Shown: positions 32,320 to 43,958 of the stretch, piece after piece
How positions within the stretch are numbered: position 1 is the stretch's first letter
Layout: each line of letters begins with the position of its first letter
NCBI GenBank assembly: GCA_036925085.1
Contig: JAUPFP010000099.1
Location: forward strand, 124,001-188,000
From: Brachycybe producta
Taxonomy: Eukaryota; Arthropoda; Diplopoda; Playtdesmida; Andrognathidae
Reading direction: 5' to 3'
DNA: 64,000 nucleotides
Position numbers and translations under genes: made by a program
The notes under the pieces: model-generated
What the model was told of the DNA's origin: nothing
Seen by the model: only the letters and a program-made list of their open reading frames with translations
Database searches by the model: none

Positions 32320-33812
32320 GAGTTGAAGTTAAAGTTGAAGTTGAAGTTCAAGTTGAAGTTCAAGTTGAAGTTCAAGTTGAAGTTCAAGTTGAAGTTCAAG
32401 TTGAAGTTGAAGTTGAAATTGAAGTTGAAGTTGAAGTTGAAGTTGAAGTTAAAGTTGAGTTTGAAGTTGAAGTTGAAGTTGAAGTTGAAGTTGATGTTGA
32501 AGTTGAAGTTGAAGTCGAAGTTAAATTTCAAGTTGAAGCTGAAGTTCAAGTTGAAGTTCAAGTTGAAGTTCAAGTTGAAGTTCAAGTTGAAGTTCAAGTT
32601 GAAGTTCAAGTTGAAGTTCAAGTTGAAGTTCAAGTTGAAGTTCAAGTTGAAGTTCAAGTTGAAGTTTAAGTTGAAGTTCAAGTTGAAGTTCAAGTTGAAG
32701 TTCAAGTTGAAGTTCAAGTTGAAGTTCAAGTTGAAGTTCAAGTTGAAGTTCAAGTTGAAGTTCAAGTTGAAGTTCAAGTTGAAGTTCAAGTTGAAGTTCA
32801 AGTTGAAGTTCAAGTTGAAGTTCAAGTTGAAGTTCAAGTTGAAGTTCAAGTTGAAGTTCAAGTTGAAGTTCAAGTTGAAGTTCAAGTTGAAGTTCAAGTT
32901 GAAGTTCAAGTTGAAGTTCAAGGTGAAGTTCAAGTTGAAGTTCAAGTTGAAGTTCAAGTTGAAGTTCAAGTTGAAGTTCAAGTTGAAGTTCAAGTTGAAG
33001 TTCAAGTTGAAGTTCAAGTTGAAGTTCAAGTTGAAGTTCAAGTTGAAGTTCAAGTTGAAGTTCAAGTTGAAGTTCAAGTTGAAGTTCAAGTTGACGTTCA
33101 AGTTGACGTTCAGGTTGACGTTCAGGTTGACGTTCAAGTTGACGTTCAAGTTGACGTTCAAGTTGACGTTCAAGTTGACGTTCAAGTTGAAGTTAAAGTT
33201 GAAGTTCAAGTTGAAGTTCAAGTTGAAGTTCAAGTTGAAGTTCAAGTTGAAGTTCAAGTTGAAGTTCAAGTTGAAGTTAAAGTTGAAGTTAAAGTTGAAG
33301 TTCAAGTTGAAGTTAAAGTTGAAGTTCAAGTTGAAGTTCAAGTTGAAGTTCAAGTTGAAGTTCAAGTTAAAGTTCAAGTTGAAGTACAAGTTGAAGTTAA
33401 AGTTGAAGTTCAAGTTGAAGTTCAAGTTGAAGTTCAAGTTGAAGTTCAAGTTGAAGTTCAAGTTGAAGTTCAAGTTGAAGTTCAAGTTGAAGTTCAAGTT
33501 GAAGTTCAAGTTGAAGTTCAAGTTGAAGTTCAAGTTGAAGTTCAAGTTGAAGTTCAAGTTGAAGTTCAAGTTGAAGTTCAAGTTGAAGTTCAAGTTGAAG
33601 TTCAAGTTGAAGTTCAAGTTGAAGTTCAAGTTGAAGTACAAGTTGAAGTTCAAGTTGAAGTTCAAGTTGAAGTTCAAGTTGAAGTTGAAGTTGAAGTTCA
33701 AGTTGAAGTCGAAGTTAAATTTCAAGTTGAGGTTGAAGTTGAAGTTGAAGTTGAAGTTGAAATTGCAGTTGAAGTTGAAATTGAATTTAAAGTTGGAGTT
33801 GAAGTTGAAGTT
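32320..33812. repeat. B-module block, EcoRI motif lost, with GACGTT cluster
   Basis: GATGTT near 32493 is not followed by the EcoRI motif, which is deleted together with AGAGTT. TAAGTT lies near 32665, CAAGGT at 32919 and eight GACGTT units at 33093-33182. Interspersed AAAGTT, a GAAGTA near 33386 and a further array lead to GAGGTT and the G-slip lead-in. Confidence 0.87.
33093..33182. repeat. GACGTT cluster 2 (eight units)
   Basis: Eight GACGTT at 12-bp steps. The spacer hexamers after the second and third unit are CAGGTT instead of CAAGTT. It lies 174 bp after the CAAGGT marker. Confidence 0.93.
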
Positions 33813-35821
33813 GAGTTGAAGTTGAAGTTAATGTTGAAGTTGAAGTTGAAGTTGAAGTTCAAGTTGAAGTTCAAGTTGAAGTTCAAGTTGAAGTTCAAGT
33901 TGAAGTTGAAGTTGAAATTGAAGTTGAAGTTGAAGTTGAAGTTGAAGTTAAAGTTGAGTTTGAAGTTGAAATTGAAGTTGAAGTTGAAGTTGATGTTGAA
34001 GTTGAATTCAGAGTTGAAGTTGAAGTCGAAGTTAAATTTCAAGTTGAAGTCGAAGTTAAATTTCAAGTTGAAGCTGAAGTTCAAGTTGAAGTTCAAGTTG
34101 AAGTTCAAGTTGAAGTTCAAGTTGAAGTTCAAGTTGAAGTTCAAGTTGAAGTTCAAGTTGAAGTTCAAGTTGAAGTTCAAGTTGAAGTTTAAGTTGAAGT
34201 TCAAGTTGAAGTTTAAGTTGAAGTTCAAGTTGAAGTTCAAGTTGAAGTCAAAGTTAAATTTCAAGTTGAATCTGAAGTTGAAGTTGAAGTTGAAATTGAA
34301 GTTGAAGTTGAAGTTGAAGTTAAAGTTGAGTTTGAAGTTAAAGTTGAAGTTGAAGTTGAAGTCGAAGTTGAAGTTGATGTTGAAGTTGAATTCAGAGTTG
34401 AAGTTGAAGTCGAAGTTAAATTTCAAGTTGAAGCTGAAGTTCAAGTTGATGTTCAAGTTGAAGTTCAAGTTGAAGTTCAAGTTGAATTTCAAGTTGAAGT
34501 TCAAGTTGAAGTTCAAGTTGAAGTTCAAGTTGAAGTTCAAGTTGAAGTTCAAGTTGAAGTTCAAGTTGAAGTACAAGTTGAAGTTCAAGTTGAAGTTCAA
34601 GTTCAAGTTGAAGTTCAAGTTGAAGTTCAAGTTGAAGTTAAATTTCAAGTTGAAGCTGAAGTTCAAGTTGATGTTCAAGTTGAATTTCAAGTTGAAGTTC
34701 AAGTTGAAGTTCAAGTTGAAGTTCAAGTTGAAGTTCAAGTTGAAGTTCAAGTTGAAGTTCAAGTTGAAGTTCAAGTTGAAGTTCAAGTTGAAGTACAAGT
34801 TGAAGTTCAAGTTGAAGTTCAAGTTCAAGTTGAAGTTCAAGTTGAAGTTCAAGTTGAAGTTCAAGTTGAAGTTCAAGTTGAAGTTCAAGTTGAAGTTCAA
34901 GTTGAAGTTCAAGTTGAAGTTCAAGTTGAAGTTCAAGTTGAAGTTCAAGGTGAAGTTCAAGTTGAAGTTCAAGTTGAAGTTCAAGTTGAAGTTCAAGTTG
35001 AAGTTCAAGTTGAAGTTCAAGTTGAAGTTCAAGTTGAAGTTCAAGTTGAAGTTCAAGTTGAAGTTCAAGTTGAAGTTCAAGTTGAAGTTCAAGTTGAAGT
35101 TCAAGTTGAAGTTCAAGTTGAAGTTCAAGTTGAAGTTCAAGTTGACGTTCAAGTTGACGTTCAAGTTGACGTTCAAGTTGACGTTCAAGTTGACGTTCAA
35201 GTTGACGTTCAAGTTGACGTTCAAGTTGACGTTCAAGTTGAAGTTCAAGTTGAAGTTCAAGTTGAAGTTCAAGTTGAAGTTCAAGTTGAAGTTCAAGTTG
35301 AAGTTCAAGTTGAAGTTCAAGTTGAAGTTCAAGTTGAAGTTCAAGTTGAAGTTCAAGTTGAAGTTCAAGTTGAAGTTAAAGTTGAAGTTCAAGTTGAAGT
35401 TCAAGTTGAAGTTCAAGTTGAAGTTCAAGTTGAAGTTCAAGTTAAAGTTCAAGTTGAAGTACAAGTTGAAGTTAAAGTTGAAGTTCAAGTTGAAGTTCAA
35501 GTTGAAGTTCATGTTGAAGTTCAAGTTGAAGTTCAAGTTGAAGTTCAAGTTGAAGTTCAAGTTGAAGTTCAAGTTGAAGTTCAAGTTGAAGTTCAAGTTG
35601 AAGTTCAAGTTGAAGTTCAAGTTGAAGTTCAAGTTGAAGTTCAAGTTGAAGTTCAAGTTGAAGTTCAAGTTGAAGTTCAAGTTGAAGTTCAAGTTGAAGT
35701 TCAAGTTGAAGTACAAGTTGAAGTTCAAGTTGAAGTTCAAGTTGAAGTTCAAGTTGAAGTTGAAGTTCAAGTTCAAGTTGAAGTCGAAGTTAAATTTCAA
35801 GTTGAGGTTGAAGTTGAAGTT
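33813..35821. repeat. B-module block (AATGTT subtype) with GACGTT cluster
   Basis: AATGTT follows the slip, a mark shared with the blocks at 35822, 48019 and 50627. EcoRI motifs lie at 34004 and 34388, and a 24-bp GAAGTC-to-CAAGTT segment is doubled near 34025-34072. CAAGGT is at 34946 and eight GACGTT units run 35144-35233. The right end lacks the usual lead-in and goes from GAGGTT almost directly into the next slip. Confidence 0.87.
35144..35233. repeat. GACGTT cluster 3 (eight units)
   Basis: Eight uninterrupted GACGTT/CAAGTT 12-mers, 198 bp after a CAAGGT marker. Same unit number as cluster 2, but without the CAGGTT changes. Confidence 0.93.
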
Positions 35822-36900
35822 GAGTTGAAGTTGAAGTTAATGTTGAAGTTGAAGTTGAAGTTGAAGTTCAAGTTGAAGTTCAAGTTGAAGTTCAAGTTGA
35901 AGTTCAAGTTGAAGTTCAAGTTGAAGTTGAAGTTGAAATTGAAGTTGAAGTTGAAGTTGAAGTTGAAGTTAAAGTTGAGTTTGAAGTTGAAATTGAAGTT
36001 GAAGTTGAAGTTGATGTTGAAGTTGAATTCAGAGTTGAAGTTGAAGTCGAAGTTAAATTTCAAGTTGAAGTCGAAGTTAAATTTCAAGTTGAAGCTGAAG
36101 TTCAAGTTGAAGTTCAAGTTGAAGTTCAAGTTGAAGTTCAAGTTGAAGTTCAAGTTGAAGTTCAAGTTGAAGTTCAAGTTGAAGTTCAAGTTGAAGTTCA
36201 AGTTGAAGTTCAAGTTGAAGTTCAAGTTGAAGTTCAAGTTGAAGTTCAAGTTGAAGTTCAAGTTGAAGTTTAAGTTGAAGTTCAAGTTGAAGTTCAAGTT
36301 GAAGTCAAAGTTAAATTTCAAGTTGAATCTGAAGTTGAAGTTGAAGTTGAAATTGAAGTTGAAGTTGAAGTTGAAGTTAAAGTTGAGTTTGAAGTTAAAG
36401 TTGAAGTTGAAGTTGAAGTCGAAGTTGAAGTTGATGTTGAAGTTGAAGTTCAAGTTGAAGTTCAAGTTGAAGTTCAAGTTGAAGTTCAAGTTGAAGTACA
36501 AGTTGAATTTCAAGTTGAAGTTCAAGTTGAAGTTCAAGTTGAAGTTCAAGTTGAAGTTCAAGTTGAAGTTCAAGTTGAAGTTCAAGTTGAAGTTCAAATT
36601 GAAGTTCAAGTTGAAGTACAAGTTGAAGTTCAAGTTGAAGTTCAAGTTCAAGTTGAAGTTCAAGTTGAAGTTCAAGTTGAAGTTCAAGTTGAAGTTCAAG
36701 TTGAAGTTCAAGTTGAAGTTCAAGTTGAAGTTCAAGTTGAAGTCGAAGTTAAATTTCAAGTTGAATCTGAAGTTGAAGTTGAAGTTCAAGTTGAAGTACA
36801 AGTTGAAGTTAAAGTTGAAATTGAAGTTGAAGCTGAAGTTGAAGTTAAAGTTGCAGTTAAACTTGAAGTTAAAATTGAATTTGAAGTTAAAGTTGAAGTT

Positions 36901-36930
36901 GCAGTTGAAATTGCAGTTGACATTTAAGTT
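36901..36930. repeat. C element core 20
   Basis: AAAATT-GAATTT lineage, followed by the longest CAAGTT-only run. Confidence 0.9.
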
Positions 36931-37188
36931 GAAGTTGAAGTTGAAACTAAAGTTGAAGTTCAAGTTCAAGTTCAAGTTCAAGTTCAAGTTCAAGTTCAAG
37001 TTCAAGTTCAAGTTCAAGTTCAAGTTCAAGTTGAAGATCAAGTTGAAGTTAAAGTTGAAGTTCAAGTTGAAGTTCAAGTTGAAGTTCAAGTTGAAGTTCA
37101 AGTTGAAGTTCAAGTTGAAGTTCAAGTTGAAGTCGAAGTTAAATTTCAAGTTGAATCTGAAGTTGAAGTTGAAGTTGAAGTTGAAGTC

Positions 37189-37376
37189 AGAGTTGAACTT
37201 TGAAGTCAATGTTTAATTTCAAGTTGAAGTTCAAGTTGAAGTTCAAGTTGAAGTTCAAGTTGAAGTTCAAGTTGAAGTTCAAGTTGAAGTCGAAGTTAAA
37301 TTTCAAGTTGAATCTGAAGTTGAAGTTGAAGTTGAAGTTGAAGTCAGAGTTGAACTTTGAAGTCAATGTTTAATTT
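37189..37376. repeat. J pair, 157-bp spacing
   Basis: The second J runs into an A-type array with no G-slip between. Confidence 0.91.
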
Positions 37377-39733
37377 CAAGTTGAAGTTCAAGTTGAAGTT
37401 GAAGTTCAAGTTGAAGTTCAAGTTGAAGTTCAAGTTGAAGTTCAAGTTGAAGTTCAAGTTGAAGTTCAAGTTGAAGTTCAAGTTGAAGTTCAAGTTGAAG
37501 TTCAAGTTGAAGTTCAAGTTGAAGTTCAAGTTGAAGTTCAAGTTGAAGTTCAAGTTGAAGTTCAAGTTGAAGTTCAAGTTGAAGTTCAAGTTGAAGTTCA
37601 AGTTGAAGTTCAAGTTGAAGTTCAAGTTGAAGTTCAAGTTGAAGTTCAAGTTGAAGTTCAAGTTGAAGTTCAAGTTGAAGTTCATGTTGAAGTTCAAGTT
37701 GAAGTACAAGTTGAAGTTCAAGTTGAAGTTCAAGTTGAAGTTGAAGTTGAAGTTCAAGTTGAAGTCGAAGTTAAATTTCAAGTTAAGGTTGAAGTTGAAG
37801 TTGAAGTTGAAGTTGAAGTTGAAGTTCAAGTTGCAGTTCAAGTTGAAGTTCAAGTTGAAGTTCAAGTTGAAGTCAAAGTTAAATTTCAAGTTGAATATGA
37901 AGTTGAAGTTGAAGTTGAAATTGAAGTTGAAGTTGAAGTTGAAGTTAAAGTTGAGTTTGAAGTTAAAGTTGAAGTTGAAGTTGAAGTTGAAGTTGAAGTT
38001 GAAGTTGAAGTTGATGTTGAAGTTGAATTCAGAGTTGAAGTTGAAGTCGAAGTTAAATTTCAAGTTGAAGCTGAAGTTCAAGTTGATGTTCAAGTTGAAG
38101 TTCAAGTTGAAGTTCAAGTTGAAGTTGAAGTTCAAGTTCAAGTTGAAGTACAAGTTGATGTTCAAGTTGAAGTTCAAGTTGAAGTTCAAGTTGAAGTTGA
38201 AGTTGAAGTTCAAGTTGAAGTACAAGTTGAATTTCAAGTTGAAGTTCAAGTTGAAGTTCAAGTTGAAGTTCAAGTTGAAGTTAAAGTTGAAGTTCAAGTT
38301 GAAGTTCAAGTTGAAGTTCAAGTTGAAGTTCAAGTTGAAGTTCAAGTTGAAGTTCAAGTTGAAGTTCAAGTTGAAGTTCAAGTTGAAGTTCAAGTTGAAG
38401 TTCAAGTTGAAGTACAAGTTGAAGTTCAAGTTGAAGTTCAAGTTGCAGTTCAAGTTGAAGTCGAAGTTAAATTTCAAGTTGAGGTTGAAGTTGAAGTTGA
38501 AGTTGAAGTTGAAGTTGAAATTGCAGTTGAAGTTGAAATTGAATTTAAAGTTGGAGTTGAAGTTGAAGTTGAGTTGAAGTTAAAGTTGAAGTTGAAGTTC
38601 AAGTTGAAGTTCAAGTTGAAGTTCAAGTTGAAGTTCAAGTTGAAGTTCAAGTTGAAGTTGAAGTTGAAATTGAAGTTGAAGTTGAAGTTGAAGTTGAAGT
38701 TAAAGTTGAGTTTGAAGTTGAAGTTGAAGTTGAAGTTGAAGTTGATGTTGAAGTTGAATTCAGAGTTGAAGTTGAAGTCGAAGTTAAATTTCAAGTTGAA
38801 GCTGAAGTTCAAGTTGAAGTTCAAGTTGAAGTTCAAGTTGAAGTTCAAGTTGAAGTTCAAGTTGAAGTTCAAGTTGAAGTTCAAGTTGAAGTTCAAGTTG
38901 AAGTTCAAGTTGAAGTTCAAGTTGAAGTTCAAGTTTAAGTTTAAGTTGAAGTTCAAGTTGAAGTTCAAGTTGAAGTTCAAGTTGAAGTCAAAGTTAAATT
39001 TCAAGTTGAATCTGAAGTTGAAGTTGAAGTTGAAATTGAAGTTGAAGTTGAAGTTGAAGTTAAAGTTGAGTTTGAAGTTAAAGTTGAAGTTGAAGTTGAA
39101 GTCGAAGTTGAAGTTGATGTTGAAGTTGAATTCAGAGTTGAAGTTGAAGTCGAAGTTAAATTTCAAGTTGAAGCTGAAGTTCAAGTTGATGTTCAAGTTG
39201 AAGTTCAAGTTGAAGTTCAAGTTGAAGTTCAAGTTGAAGTACAAGTTGAATTTCAAGTTGAAGTTCAAGTTGAAGTTCAAGTTGAAGTTCAAGTTGAAGT
39301 TCAAGTTGAAGTTCAAGTTGAAGTTCAAGTTGAAGTTCAAGTTGAAGTTCAAGTTGAAGTACAAGTTGAAGTTCAAGTTCAAGTTCAAGTTCAAGTTCAA
39401 GTTCAAGTTGAAGTTCAAGTTGAAGTTCAAGTTGAAGTTCAAGTTGAAGTTCAAGTTGAAGTTCAAGTTGAAGTTCAAGTTGAAGTTCAAGTTGAAGTTC
39501 AAGTTGAAGTTCAAGTTGAAGTTCAAGTTGAAGTTCAAGTTGAAGTTCAAGTTGAAGTTCAAGTTGAAGTTCAAGTTGAAGTTCAAGTTGAAGTTCAAGT
39601 TGAAGTTCAAGTTAAAGTTCAAGTTGAAGTACAAGTTGAAGTTAAAGTTGAAATTGAAGTTGAAGCTGAAGTTGAAGTTAAAGTTGCAGTTAAACTTAAA
39701 GTTAAAATTGAAGTTGAATTTAAAGTTGAAGTT

Positions 39734-39763
39734 GCAGTTGAAATTGCAGTTGACATTTAAGTT
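39734..39763. repeat. C element core 21
   Basis: AAACTT-AAAGTT lineage with GAATTT then AAAGTT just before GCAGTT, intermediate in form between core 17 and cores 22-24. Confidence 0.9.
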
Positions 39764-39997
39764 GAAGTTGAAGTTGAAACTAAAGTTGAAGTTGAAGTTC
39801 AAGTTCAAGTTCAAGTTCAAGTTCAAATTGAAGTTCAAGTTGAAGATCAAGTTGAAGTTAAAGTTGAAGTTCAAGTTGAAGTTCAAGTTGAAGTTCAAGT
39901 TGAAGTTCAAGTTGAAGTTCAAGTTGAAGTTCAAGTTGAAGTCGAAGTTAAATTTCAAGTTGAATCTGAAGTTGAAGTTGAAGTTGAAGTTGAAGTC

Positions 39998-40028
39998 AGA
40001 GTTGAACTTTGAAGTCAATGTTTAATTT
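39998..40028. repeat. Single J in a region of pairs
   Basis: Follows a C element at 246 bp. The second J expected 145-217 bp downstream is replaced by a GAGTTT/GATGTT segment. Confidence 0.9.
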
Positions 40029-41983
40029 CAAGTTGAAGTTCAAGTTGAAGTTCAAGTTGAAGTTCAAGTTGAAGTTCAAGTTGAAGTTCAAGTTGAAGTT
40101 CAAGTTGAAGTCGAAGTTAAATTTCAAGTTGAATCTGAAGTTGAAGTTGAAGTTGAAGTTAAAGTTGAGTTTGAAGTTAAAGTTGAAGTTGAAGTTGAAG
40201 TTGAAGTTGAAGTTGAAGTTGAAGTTGATGTTGAAGTTGAATTCAGAGTTGAAGTTGAAGTCGAAGTTAAATTTCAAGTTGAAGCTGAAGTTCAAGTTGA
40301 TGTTCAAGTTGAAGTTCAAGTTGAAGTTCAAGTTGAAGTTGAAGTTGAAGTTCAAGTTGAAGTACAAGTTGATGTTCAAGTTGAAGTTCAAGTTGAAGTT
40401 CAAGTTGAAGTTGAAGTTGAAGTTCAAGTTGAAGTACAAGTTGAATTTCAAGTTGAAGTTCAAGTTGAAGTTCAAGTTGAAGTTCAAGTTGAAGTTCAAG
40501 TTGAAGTTCAAGTTGAAGTTCAAGTTGAAGTTCAAGTTGAAGTTCAAGTTGAAGTTCAAGTTGAAGTTCAAGTTGAAGTTCAAGTTGAAGTTCAAGTTGA
40601 AGTTCAAGTTGAAGTTCAAGTTGAAGTTCAAGTTGAAGTTCAAGTTGAAGTTCAAGTTGAAGTTCAAGTTGAAGTACAAGTTGAAGTTCAAGTTGAAGTT
40701 CAAGTTGCAGTTCAAGTTGAAGTCGAAGTTAAATTTCAAGTTGAGGTTGAAGTTGAAGTTGAAGTTGAAGTTGAAGTTGAAATTGCAGTTGAAGTTGAAA
40801 TTGAATTTAAAGTTGGAGTTGAAGTTGAAGTTGAGTTGAAGTTAAAGTTGAAGTTGAAGTTCAAGTTGAAGTTCAAGTTGAAGTTCAAGTTGAAGTTCAA
40901 GTTGAAGTTCAAGTTGAAGTTCAAGTTGAAGTTGAAGTTGAAATTGAAGTTGAAGTTGAAGTTGAAGTTGAAGTTAAAGTTGAGTTTGAAGTTGAAGTTG
41001 AAGTTGAAGTTGAAGTTGATGTTGAAGTTGAATTCAGAGTTGAAGTTGAAGTCGAAGTTAAATTTCAAGTTGAAGCTGAAGTTCAAGTTGAAGTTCAAGT
41101 TGAAGTTCAAGTTGAAGTTCAAGTTGAAGTTCAAGTTGAAGTTCAAGTTGAAGTTCAAGTTGAAGTTCAAGTTGAAGTTCAAGTTGAAGTTCAAGTTTAA
41201 GTTGAAGTTGAAGTTCAAGTTGAAGTTCAAGTTGAAGTCAAAGTTAAATTTCAAGTTGAATCTGAAGTTGAAGTTGAAGTTGAAATTGAAGTTGAAGTTG
41301 AAGTTGAAGTTAAAGTTGAGTTTGAAGTTAAAGTTGAAGTTGAAGTTGAAGTCGAAGTTGAAGTTGATGTTGAAGTTGAATTCAGAGTTGAAGTTGAAGT
41401 CGAAGTTAAATTTCAAGTTGAAGCTGAAGTTCAAGTTGATGTTCAAGTTGAAGTTCAAGTTGAAGTTCAAGTTGAAGTTCAAGTTGAAGTACAAGTTGAA
41501 TTTCAAGTTGAAGTTCAAGTTGAAGTTCAAGTTGAAGTTCAAGTTGAAGTTCAAGTTGAAGTTCAAGTTGAAGTTCAAGTTGAAGTTCAAGTTGAAGTTC
41601 AAGTTGAAGTACAAGTTGAAGTTCAAGTTCAAGTTCAAGTTCAAGTTGAAGTTCAAGTTGAAGTTCAAGTTGAAGTTCAAGTTGAAGTTCAAGTTGAAGT
41701 TCAAGTTGAAGTTCAAGTTGAAGTTCAAGTTGAAGTTCAAGTTGAAGTTCAAGTTGAAGTTCAAGTTGAAGTTCAAGTTGAAGTTCAAGTTGAAGTTCAA
41801 GTTGAAGTTCAAGTTGAAGTTCAAGTTGAAGTTCAAGTTGAAGTTCAAGTTGAAGTTCAAGTTAAAGTTCAAGTTGAAGTACAAGTTGAAGTTAAAGTTG
41901 AAATTGAAGTTGAAGCTGAAGTTGAAGTTAAAGTTGCAGTTAAACTTAAAGTTAAAATTGAAGTTGAAGTTTAAGTTGAAGTT

Positions 41984-42013
41984 GCAGTTGAAATTGCAGT
42001 TTACATTTAAGTT
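41984..42013. repeat. C element core 22 (TACATT)
   Basis: AAACTT-AAAGTT lineage with an extra TAAGTT upstream; TACATT replaces GACATT. Confidence 0.9.
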
Positions 42014-42247
42014 GAAGTTGAAGTTGAAACTAAAGTTGAAGTTGAAGTTCAAGTTCAAGTTCAAGTTCAAGTTCAAGTTCAAGTTCAAGTTCAAGTTCAA
42101 GTTGAAGTTCAAGTTGAAGATCAAGTTGAAGTTAAAGTTGAAGTTCAAGTTGAAGTTCAAGTTGAAGTTCAAGTTGAAGTTCAAGTTGAAGTCGAAGTTA
42201 AATTTCAAGTTGAATCTGAAGTTGAAGTTGAAGTTGAAGTTGAAGTC

Positions 42248-42459
42248 AGAGTTGAACTTTGAAGTCAATGTTTAATTTCAAGTTGAAGTTCAAGTTGAAG
42301 TTCAAGTTGAAGTTCAAGTTGAAGTTCAAGTTGAAGTTCAAGTTGAAGTTCAAGTTGAAGTTCAAGTTGAAGTTCAAGTTGAAGTCGAAGTTAAATTTCA
42401 AGTTGAATCTGAAGTTGAAGTTGAAGTCAGAGTTGAACTTTGAAGTCAATGTTTAATTT
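42248..42459. repeat. J pair, 181-bp spacing
   Basis: The second copy is preceded by two GAAGTT rather than four. Confidence 0.91.
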
Positions 42460-42765
42460 CAAGTTGAAGTTCAAGTTGAAGTTGAAGTTCAAGTTGAAGT
42501 TCAAGTTGAAGTTCAAGTTGAAGTTCAAGTTGAAGTTCAAGTTGAAGTTCAAGTTGAAGTTCAAGTTGAAGTTCAAGTTGAAGTTCAAGTTGAAGTTCAA
42601 GTTGAAGTTCAAGTTGAAGTCGAAGTTAAATTTCAAGTTGAATCTGAAGTTCAAGTTGAAGTTCAAGTTGAAGTTGAAGTTGAAGTTGAAGTTAAAGTTG
42701 AAGTTGAAGTTGAAATTGCAGTTGAAGTTGAAATTGAATTTAAAGTTGGAGTTGAAGTTGAAGTT

Positions 42766-43958
42766 GAGTTGAAGTTGAAGTTAAAGTTAAAGTTGAAGTT
42801 GAAGTTGAAGTCGAAGTTAAATTTCAAGTTGAAGCTGAAGTTGAAGTTGAAGTTCAAGTTGAAGTTCAAGTTGAAGTTCAAGTTGAAGTTCAAGTTGAAG
42901 TTCAAGTTGAAGTTCAAGTTGAAGTTCAAGTTGAAGTTCAAGTTGAAGTTCAAGTTGAAGTTCAAGTTGAAGTTCAAGTTGAAGTTCAAGTTGAAGTTCA
43001 AGTTGAAGTTCAAGTTGAAGTTCAAGTTGAAGTTCAAGTTGAAGTTCAAGTTGAAGTTCAAGTTGAAGTTCAAGTTGAAGTTCAAGTTGAAGTTCAAGTT
43101 GAAGTACAAGTTGAAGTTCAAGTTGAAGTTCAAGTTGAAGTTGAAGTTGAAGTTCAAGTTGAAGTCGAAGTTAAATTTCAAGTTAAGGTTGAAGTTGAAG
43201 TTGAAGTTGAAGTTCAAGTTGCAGTTCAAGTTGAAGTTCAAGTTGAAGTTCAAGTTGAAGTCAAAGTTAAATTTCAAGTTGAATATGAAGTTGAAGTTGA
43301 AGTTGAAATTGAAGTTGAAGTTGAAGTTGAAGTTAAAGTTGAGTTTGAAGTTAAAGTTGAAGTTGAAGTTGAAGTTGAAGTTGAAGTTGAAGTTGAAGTT
43401 GATGTTGAAGTTGAATTCAGAGTTGAAGTTGAAGTCGAAGTTAAATTTCAAGTTGAAGCTGAAGTTCAAGTTGATGTTCAAGTTGAAGTTCAAGTTGAAG
43501 TTGAAGTTGAAGTTCAAGTTGAAGTACAAGTTGATGTTCAAGTTGAAGTTCAAGTTGAAGTTCAAGTTGAAGTTGAAGTTCAAGTTCAAGTTGAAGTACA
43601 AGTTGAATTTCAAGTTGAAGTTCAAGTTGAAGTTCAAGTTGAAGTTCAAGTTGAAGTTAAAGTTGAAGTTCAAGTTGAAGTTCAAGTTGAAGTTCAAGTT
43701 GAAGTTCAAGTTGAAGTTCAAGTTGAAGTTCAAGTTGAAGTTCAAGTTGAAGTTCAAGTTGAAGTTCAAGTTGAAGTTCAAGTTGAAGTTCAAGTTGAAG
43801 TACAAGTTGAAGTTCAAGTTGAAGTTCAAGTTGCAGTTCAAGTTGAAGTCGAAGTTAAATTTCAAGTTGAGGTTGAAGTTGAAGTTGAAGTTGAAGTTGA
43901 AGTTGAAATTGCAGTTGAAGTTGAAATTGAATTTAAAGTTGGAGTTGAAGTTGAAGTT
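42766..43958. repeat. A-module block with one EcoRI motif
   Basis: Array at about 42852-43100, then GAAGTA, AAGGTT, GAATAT near 43282, EcoRI at 43413 and repeated GATGTT segments of 60 and 72 bp. The length (1193) is close to the block at 57219 (1187). Confidence 0.88.

Larger units (their letters stand above)
35822..38570. repeat. B-module block (AATGTT subtype) with C element, J pair and A-module
   Basis: EcoRI is at 36025 and the same doubled 24-bp segment lies near 36044-36091. A second EcoRI motif expected near 36440 is missing. A C element (36919) with the longest CAAGTT-only run (about 36961-37025) precedes the J pair (37189, 37346). The second J runs directly into an A-type array (about 37404-37680) without a G-slip, then EcoRI at 38025. 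CATGTT near 37684 matches the one near 35510. Confidence 0.87.
38571..40832. repeat. B-module block with C element and a single J
   Basis: EcoRI motifs at 38756 and 39128 flank two TAAGTT hexamers near 38935. A C element (39752) and one J (39998) follow. The part after J resumes inside a GAGTTT/GATGTT segment with EcoRI at 40239, so the second J and the A-type start seem to have been removed by an in-register exchange. Confidence 0.86.
40833..42765. repeat. B-module block with mutated C element and J pair
   Basis: EcoRI motifs lie at 41030 and 41378. The C element has TACATT at 42002 where the others have GACATT, plus TAAGTT near 41971. The J pair is at 42248 and 42429; the second J is preceded by only two GAAGTT instead of four. 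Confidence 0.87.
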
